Shown one piece after another: positions 58,610 through 64,000 of a stretch of 64,000 bases of DNA. The number at the start of each line of letters is the position of its first letter. The first letter of the stretch is position 1. This DNA is from Streptomyces sp. NRRL S-340. GTDB taxonomy: Bacteria > Actinomycetota > Actinomycetes > Streptomycetales > Streptomycetaceae. A program made the position numbers and the translations under genes. Location: NCBI RefSeq assembly GCF_000720185.1, contig NZ_JOIY01000028.1, positions 1 through 64,000 of the forward strand, in the 5' to 3' direction. Under the pieces are notes generated by a model. It searched no databases. It saw only the letters and a program-made list of their open reading frames with translations, and was not told where the DNA came from.

Positions 58610-59950
58610 TCAGTCCGCTGCGGCCACGGGGGCGGCGGATCCACCCTGGGCCGGACGGCGCCGCGCCTCGTCCGGGAGGGCGAGGCGTGCGGGCCGCAGG
58701 ACGCCGTCCTCGCCTCGCACCTGGATCCGGACGGTGTCCCGCAGGACCCGGCCCGCGAGCCGGACCGCCGTCTCGCTGCTGTCCGCGGTGGCGGCCACCA
58801 GCCCCAGACGGTCCCAGGAATCCTCGACCGGGCGGACCGTGTCGCCCGGCTTGACCCACATCTCGGCCGTGAGGACACCGGGCTCCGCCCGGGCGTCCTC
58901 CACCCCTGTGATCGATTCCACCCGTCCCGGGCCGCCGACCAGGAAGCGAACCGCGGCGGCGCCGCGTGCCCGCGGCGGCCGGGTGAGTTCGGGCACCAGA
59001 CCGAACGGCCAGCCGAGCGCGTAGGTCTCCAGGTCGATCGCGTAGGCACCGCGCACGAGTTCGTTGATGGCGCCGCCGCCGAACCGGTTGTGCGACTCTA
59101 TGACCACCGGCCCCCGCTCGCTGAGCCTGAACTCGGTGTGCGCGGGCCCGTCCCGCAGCCCCATCGCGTCGAGGAACAGACTCGTGGCGTCGAGGACGCG
59201 GGCCTGGGCGGCGCCGTCCAGGCGGGCGGGCATGGCGTGGGAGAAGGCCGCGAAACTGTCGCCGGCGAGATGCGTCTCGGTGATTCCGACGACCACGTGG
59301 CGGCCGTTGAAGCTGAGGGACTCCGCGCTGAACTGAGGACCGTCGACGTATTCCTCCATCATGAAGCCGTCGACGGAGAACGGCATGGTCGTGCGGGCCA
59401 TGCGATGCCCGTTCAGCGCGCTCACCGCGGCCCACGCCGTGTCCGCCGCTTCGGGGCCGGTGACCCGGAACACCCCGTAACTCCCCGTGCCGTTCCTCGG
59501 CTTGACGACGAACGGACAACCGTGCCGGTCGGCGAACTCATCGAGGTCGCGGCGGGTCGTCAGCGGCGCCGCGGCGACGGTGACCGATCCGCTGCCGGCC
59601 GCGGCCAGGCGACGGCGCATGGCGAGTTTGTCCCGGAAGCACCTGGCGGCCTCCAGCCCGGTGCCGCCCAGGGAGAACACGTCGTTGAGCAGGCCCGCCC
59701 CTTCCAGACCGGGCTCCGTGAGGGAGACGACGGCGGTGAATCCCGTGGTGCTCCACAGCTCGCGGGCCGCCGTCTCCAGCGCGGTCAGATCCGTGTAGTC
59801 CACGGCCCGGACGGCATCGGCGAGTTCACACGGTGCCTCCGTGAATCTCTCCGGGTGCTGGAGCACGAGGACACGCAGACCCAGCTCCTTCGCCTTCCGC
59901 ACCGTACGGTCGGTGGCGCCGACGAGAAGCACCGTCGCATCTGCTTGCAC
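58610..59950 (-). CDS. ATP-grasp ligase 3
   Basis: ATP-grasp ligase (446 aa, GTG start). It begins VQADATVLLVGATDRTVRKA; the ATP loop is CPFVVKPRNGTGSYGVFRV, and the metal-binding region HTEFRLSERGPVVIESHNRFGG is well conserved. GGAGG for its start is supplied by the last of four tandem 9-bp repeats. It is downstream of the serine acetyltransferase and probably co-transcribed with it. It resembles ligase 1 in the metal region (ESxxRFGG) more than ligase 2. Confidence 0.9.
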   Translation of the reverse strand: MQADATVLLVGATDRTVRKAKELGLRVLVLQHPERFTEAPCELADAVRAVDYTDLTALETAARELWSTTGFTAVVSLTEPGLEGAGLLNDVFSLGGTGLEAARCFRDKLAMRRRLAAAGSGSVTVAAAPLTTRRDLDEFADRHGCPFVVKPRNGTGSYGVFRVTGPEAADTAWAAVSALNGHRMARTTMPFSVDGFMMEEYVDGPQFSAESLSFNGRHVVVGITETHLAGDSFAAFSHAMPARLDGAAQARVLDATSLFLDAMGLRDGPAHTEFRLSERGPVVIESHNRFGGGAINELVRGAYAIDLETYALGWPFGLVPELTRPPRARGAAAVRFLVGGPGRVESITGVEDARAEPGVLTAEMWVKPGDTVRPVEDSWDRLGLVAATADSSETAVRLAGRVLRDTVRIQVRGEDGVLRPARLALPDEARRRPAQGGSAAPVAAAD

Positions 59951-59986
59951 GCTTCCTCCGCTTCTTCCGCTTCTTCCGCTTCTTCC
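59951..59986. repeat. Four tandem 9-bp repeats GCTTCTTCC
   Basis: One GCTTCCTCC and three GCTTCTTCC units directly abut the start codon of ATP-grasp ligase 3. On the coding strand they read GGAAGAAGC, so each unit is SD-like. Copy-number change could tune translation. Confidence 0.75.
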
Positions 59987-60023
59987 GGGGCGAGGACGAG
60001 ATGACGCGGAACAGGCCTGCTGA

Positions 60024-60737
60024 TCAGGGCATCCACGCTATTTCCGGCAGCGCGCCATGCGCTTTTCGCACCGCCTTCTCGGCCACCACGTGAGTGTCAG
60101 CCGGCACATCCGTCAGGACGAGGGCTTGTGCTCCGATCACCGCTCTGTCGCCGATGTCCACCGGTCCGAGGACGGTGGCGCCGGCGCCCAGCACGGCACC
60201 ACTGCCGATGACCGGGTGGCGCCGTTCTCCGGGCAGCCTGCGGTTGTCCCGCCACCAGCCGACCGCTCCGAGGGTGACCTGGTGATAGATGGTCACGTCA
60301 TCGCCGACCACCGCTGTCTCGCCGATCACCACGGCCGCACCGTGGTCGATGAGGACTCTGCGGCCCAGTGTGGCACCGGGGTGGATCTCCGTACCGGTGA
60401 GCGCCCGGGCGCAGGTCATCAGGGCGCGCGCCGTCAGCCGGGCGCCGCGTCCGTGGAGCAGGTGCGCCACGCGGTGGACGCCCAGGGCGGGCAGTGCCGG
60501 ATGCAGCAGGGCTTCCGCGACCGTGCGTACGGACGGGTCGCGCTCGACGATGGTGCGGACGTCCTCGGCGAGCAGGCGGATCAGATCCGCCGGTCCGTAT
60601 CGCTTCGGCCGGTCGGGTTCCGCGGCCGGATCCGGCCTCCCCCGGCCGGCCTCGCGCCCGGTGGCGAGGACCATGCCCGCCCGTGCGCCGGTGTCGTGCC
60701 GGGACGGATCCGGGCCGGATCGTCGTTGCCTGTTCAT
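60024..60737 (-). CDS. Serine O-acetyltransferase-like enzyme
   Basis: CysE-family left-handed beta-helix acyltransferase (237 aa). HPALPALGVHRVAHLLHGRG, TGTEIHPGATLGRRVLIDHG and VVIGETAVVGDDVTIYHQVT match serine acetyltransferases, including the catalytic His/Asp region. It makes O-acetylserine, the usual substrate of the cysteine-synthase-like enzymes in this cluster. It carries an extra N-terminal stretch of about 45 residues. GGAGG precedes the ATG. It lies between the FAD monooxygenase and ATP-grasp 3 on one strand. Confidence 0.9.
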   Translation of the reverse strand: MNRQRRSGPDPSRHDTGARAGMVLATGREAGRGRPDPAAEPDRPKRYGPADLIRLLAEDVRTIVERDPSVRTVAEALLHPALPALGVHRVAHLLHGRGARLTARALMTCARALTGTEIHPGATLGRRVLIDHGAAVVIGETAVVGDDVTIYHQVTLGAVGWWRDNRRLPGERRHPVIGSGAVLGAGATVLGPVDIGDRAVIGAQALVLTDVPADTHVVAEKAVRKAHGALPEIAWMP

Positions 60738-60776
60738 CGTGTCCTCCCGGCCGTGTGGCTGGAAACGTCGGCGGGG

Positions 60777-61979
60777 TCACGCCGCGGAGGCCGGGACGGC
60801 CCACCGGGTGATCTCGTGGAGCGCCGCATCCTTGCGCCGGCGCAGACTCATGGCGGTGTTGCGCACGAGCGACTGGACCTTGCCCGCTCCCTGGTCCAGC
60901 AGACCCTGGCGGCGGGAGAGGAGCACCACCCGGGTGGTGCGTTCCACGCGCTGGCGCTGGTAGGCGCGCAGCGCGGACCCGAAGTCGCCGCGGCCGCCGT
61001 CCACGACGTGCGTGCGCAGCTCCGAGGCGAGGACGACGGCGTCCTCGAGCGCCATGTTCGCCGCTTGTCCGAGGGCGGGGGCCATGGGATGCGCCGCGTC
61101 GCCGAGCAGGACCACGCGGCCGTCGACCCACCGCAACACGGGGTCACGGTCGTGGACGTCCGTGACCGCGACGTCGGCGGGGTCGCTGCCGGCGACCAGC
61201 CGTACGATCGGGGCCGGCCATCCGGCGATCAGCTCCCCCAGCCGTCGTTGCGCCGCCTCCGGGCCGAGCGGCCGCCAGGTTCCGGGCGGCGCGGTGATCT
61301 TGGCCGTCCAGTACAGCGTGCCGTCGGCGACCGGAGCGGCGAAAATCTGGACGCCGTTCCCGTTGGCCACGAAGCCCTGGGGCCATGGCCAGTCGCCGGG
61401 TGTGTGGCTGCGCACCGATGTGTACCCGCAGTAGCGGGGCGGTCCGTCCGCGAGCATCTGCTCGCGCACCGCCGACCAGATCCCGTCCGCGGCCACCAGC
61501 AGGTCCGCGCAGCGGGTGCTGCCGTCGGACAGCCGCAAGGAGACGGGGCCGCCGTCCGTCGCGTAGTCGCTCACCACCGTGCCCATGCGGACCTCGGCAC
61601 CGGCGGCGGAGACCTCGTCGATCAGCGCGTCCTGTACGGCTGTGCGCAGGATGGAGATCGGCGGGGTGCCGTCGGGCCAGCCCAGCCGGCCGATCTTCTC
61701 GCGGGCGAGGATCCGGCCGGAGGAGCTGAGCAGCACGCGCTGCTCTTGCGGCCGTACCACGTGTCCGGATTCGCGGATGCGCCGGCCGAGCCGGTTGCTG
61801 ATGGCGTCCGCGGCGGCGACGCCGTTCGGGTAGAGCATCAGGCCCGAGCCCGCGGGCTCGAAGCTCGGTGCGCGTTCGAGGACCGTCACTTCGAGGCCGC
61901 ACCGTGCGAGTGCCGCCGCCGCGGCCAGTCCGCCGATGCCGCCGCCGACGACGGTCGCGGTGAACCGCCTGGCCGTCAT
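60777..61979 (-). CDS. FAD-dependent monooxygenase (PHBH type)
   Basis: Class A flavoprotein monooxygenase (400 aa). The dinucleotide motif GGGIGG (12-17) lies in VVGGGIGGLAAAAALARCG, and the second FAD motif is VVLLGDAAHPMAPALGQAAN. It uses NAD(P)H and oxygen to hydroxylate, commonly an aromatic or enol substrate. It starts the operon FAD-monooxygenase, serine acetyltransferase, ATP-grasp 3. The FAD stop and SAT start are 39 bp apart. Confidence 0.9.
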   Translation of the reverse strand: MTARRFTATVVGGGIGGLAAAAALARCGLEVTVLERAPSFEPAGSGLMLYPNGVAAADAISNRLGRRIRESGHVVRPQEQRVLLSSSGRILAREKIGRLGWPDGTPPISILRTAVQDALIDEVSAAGAEVRMGTVVSDYATDGGPVSLRLSDGSTRCADLLVAADGIWSAVREQMLADGPPRYCGYTSVRSHTPGDWPWPQGFVANGNGVQIFAAPVADGTLYWTAKITAPPGTWRPLGPEAAQRRLGELIAGWPAPIVRLVAGSDPADVAVTDVHDRDPVLRWVDGRVVLLGDAAHPMAPALGQAANMALEDAVVLASELRTHVVDGGRGDFGSALRAYQRQRVERTTRVVLLSRRQGLLDQGAGKVQSLVRNTAMSLRRRKDAALHEITRWAVPASAA

Positions 61980-62424
61980 GGCCGCACCGCCGGGGCCGCC
62001 GGATTGTCGGTGCTCCTGTCATACATGGCTACAAGCATGTGGTCTCCGGACCGTTCGTCCATCTCTGATATTGCTCAGCCGCCGGGTGACGCCGGGCGGA
62101 CCCGGCCGGGGGGTACGAGGTCACCCGACGGCCCGGCTCACCGCGCCCGACGGGCGTACGGTGAGCGGCCGTCGACGCGCCCTGAGCCGGCGCGGCGCCG
62201 GGGGCCGGTGACGTGGGACACGGGGCGGGCTGCGACCGGCGGCCGCACCGGCTCGCCGGGCCGGACGAGCGCGGCCAAGGGTCCGGGCAGGCGCGGACGG
62301 TGTGTCCGGCCCGCGGAGTGAGGAGCGGGTCCGCGGTCACCCGGGCGCCTGCGACCGGACTGGGCCCGACGAGGCCCGGCAGGGCTCCTGGGCGTTGCCG
62401 GCCCCGGGGGCCGGGCGTCCTCTC
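61980..62424. other. 445-bp gap upstream of FAD monooxygenase
   Basis: Near its left end, on the minus strand, CAATAT (about 62076) is a -10 candidate for the FAD operon. The rest, up to the ketosynthase stop, shows no supported gene. Confidence 0.5.
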
Positions 62425-63663
62425 TCAGGCGGGCTCCGGGGCGCTGAACACCGCGACGCAGTTCTGGCCGCCGAACCCGAAGGCGTTCGCCATCGCCGTG
62501 CGCACGGGCGTCCGCCGCGCGACGTTGGCCACATGGTCCAGGTCGCACTCGGGGTCGGGCGAGTCCAGGTTGATCGTGGGCGGCACGACCCCGTCCCGGA
62601 TGGCCAGGGCGCACAGCATCGCGCCCAGGGCGCCCGCGCCGCCGACCATGTGGCCGACGCTCGACTTCGGACCGCTCACGGCGATCCGGTCCGTCGCCGC
62701 GCCGAGCGCCGCGCGGATGGCCCTGGACTCGGTGCGGTCGTTGGCCTTGGTGGAGGTGCCGTGGGCGCAGATGTAGTCGAGGTCCTCGGGCGCGATCCCG
62801 GACCGCTGCACCGCGGTCCTGATCGCGGCCGTGGCGAACTCGCCCTCCGGGTGCGGGGCGGTGACGTGGAAGGCGTCACAGGTCAACGCGCCGCCGCTGA
62901 CGACGGCGTACGGGGTGGCCCCGCGCCGGCGGGCGTGTTCGGCGGACTCCAGGACCATGATCACCGCCCCCTCGCCCAGCACGAACCCTTCCCTGTCCGC
63001 GTCGAAGGGACGACTCGCCCGGGTGGGGTCGTCGTTGCGCCGGGAGAGCGCGCCCAGGGTGGACAGGCCGTTCATGAAGGACCGCGTGATCACCGCCTCG
63101 GTTCCGCCGCAGACGACCACGTCCGCCTCGCCGGAGAGGATCAGCCGCCGCGCGTCCAGCAGCGCGTACAGACCGCTCGCACAGGCCAGCGCGTTGGCGT
63201 TGACCGGGCCGTGGACGCCGAGGTCGATCGCCACCTCGCAACTGGGCATGTTCGTCAGCGAGTAGGGGACGAAGTAGGAGCTGGGTTCCTTGCCGTCGAC
63301 CAGCAGCCTGGTGGCCGCCTCGATGGTGTCGAAGCCCGCCGCCCCGGCGTTCACCACGACCGACACCCGGTCCCGGTTGTCGTCGTCGATGTCCAGCTTC
63401 GCGTCGGCCACGGCCTCGCGCGCCGCCACGACGGCGAAGGCCGTGAACCGCGAGATGCGCCGGGTGCGTTTGGCGTCAAAATGCTCGGAAGGCCGGAACG
63501 ACTTCACTTCGGCGGCGATCCGGGTGTCCATTCCTGCGGGATCGAAAGCGGTGATGGGCCCGACGCCCGACCGGCCCGCCACGATCGCTTCCCAGCTGCT
63601 CTCCCGGTCATTTCCGACCGGAGTCAGCGCGCCTATGCCTGTGATTACGACGTCATCATGCAT
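62425..63663 (-). CDS. Beta-ketoacyl synthase, FabF/KAS II type
   Basis: Stand-alone ketosynthase (412 aa). The Cys-His-His triad is present: Cys161 in NALACASGLYAL, His301 in CAHGTSTKAND and His338 in KSSVGHMVGGAG. The ATG at 63663 gives the family N-terminus MHDDVVITGIGALTPVGND. No acyl carrier protein, chain-length factor or modular PKS is seen in the window. A specialised role (a single condensation or acyl transfer) or further FAS-like genes beyond the edge are both possible. Last identified gene of the cluster. Confidence 0.92.
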   Translation of the reverse strand: MHDDVVITGIGALTPVGNDRESSWEAIVAGRSGVGPITAFDPAGMDTRIAAEVKSFRPSEHFDAKRTRRISRFTAFAVVAAREAVADAKLDIDDDNRDRVSVVVNAGAAGFDTIEAATRLLVDGKEPSSYFVPYSLTNMPSCEVAIDLGVHGPVNANALACASGLYALLDARRLILSGEADVVVCGGTEAVITRSFMNGLSTLGALSRRNDDPTRASRPFDADREGFVLGEGAVIMVLESAEHARRRGATPYAVVSGGALTCDAFHVTAPHPEGEFATAAIRTAVQRSGIAPEDLDYICAHGTSTKANDRTESRAIRAALGAATDRIAVSGPKSSVGHMVGGAGALGAMLCALAIRDGVVPPTINLDSPDPECDLDHVANVARRTPVRTAMANAFGFGGQNCVAVFSAPEPA

Positions 63664-64000
63664 TGCACCGACAATACGCGGGCCGATCGGCGCGGGCAAT
63701 ACTCCCCGAGGTGCCTTCCCGCGTCGCAGGCCTCAATCTGGACACCGGAGCGAGCCGGTGCCACAGTGGAAAATCGCAGAGATCGAAGAAAAGGCCGGCG
63801 CCTTGCCGCGACCGCGCGTGCGGGTCCCCCGCGGGTGTTCTTCACGGCTCACCCGAACTCCGCCATCAGGAGTGTTTGCACAGGTCACGGCCGGTTCCAG
63901 GCAGATGGCGGGCGGGATCGCGCCACCCTCGCCCCCGGGACCGGATTCTCCGGACCACCCCGATGACGCACACTTCTCCCCCTCCGCCCGTCAAGGAAAT
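63664..64000. other. Right-edge region with possible gene start
   Basis: Upstream region of the ketosynthase. An ATG at 63963 opens a plus-strand frame (MTHTSPPPPVKE) that runs off the window; no strong SD is visible, so it is only a possible gene start. Confidence 0.3.

Overview
The window looks like chromosomal DNA of a Streptomyces or close relative. It is very GC-rich with strong third-position GC bias. It carries an SsgA-like sporulation/cell-division protein, TetR, LuxR, ROK and AraC regulators, NarL-type two-component systems, and many GTG starts and 4-nt stop/start overlaps. I see no rRNA, tRNA, CRISPR array or intact transposase.

Layout. (1) 0.1-5.2 kb: a galactoside-utilisation block with a sugar-binding lipoprotein, a ROK regulator and a GH36 alpha-galactosidase. 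(2) 5.5-28.1 kb: a detoxification-like island. It has two sister 14-TM-type MFS exporters, two sister EHN-type epoxide hydrolases, a third alpha/beta hydrolase, five SnoaL/NTF2-like small proteins, a carboxymuconolactone-decarboxylase-like protein, a PanE-like reductase, a GNAT enzyme, three TetR regulators and one ATPase-LuxR regulator. An MDR oxidoreductase pseudogene and an SsgA-like gene are interspersed. Twelve copies of a 16-bp palindrome, consensus TGGACY-N4-RGTCCA, lie only in the promoter regions of this island. I read them as the operators of one TetR regulon, most likely controlled by the LmrA/YxaF-type TetR at 10633-11286, which has two copies upstream of itself. (3) 28.3-39.9 kb: a MacB-like ABC transporter divergent from a histidine kinase/response regulator pair, a second kinase/regulator pair, an FtsX-type permease without an ATPase, and a TetR paralogous to the one at 10633.

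(4) 41.0-63.7 kb: a biosynthetic gene cluster with no NRPS and no modular PKS. A plus-strand operon encodes an AsnB-type amidotransferase, a PrpF/DAP-epimerase-fold isomerase, an acyl-CoA dehydrogenase and a cyclic amidohydrolase. A tightly packed minus-strand operon encodes a cysteine-synthase-like enzyme, an O-methyltransferase, an ATP-grasp ligase, a TauD dioxygenase, an HpcH/HpaI aldolase, a second cysteine-synthase-like enzyme and an APC permease. Then follow an AraC regulator, an MFS exporter, a coupled 70-codon ORF, two more ATP-grasp ligases, a serine O-acetyltransferase, an FAD monooxygenase and a lone ketosynthase.

The simplest reading of the cluster is this: serine is O-acetylated and beta-substituted by the cysteine-synthase-like enzymes. 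The unusual amino acid is joined to an unsaturated or amidated acid by ATP-grasp ligases, tailored by oxidation and O-methylation, and exported. The product is not identifiable from sequence alone. The cluster probably continues past the right edge.
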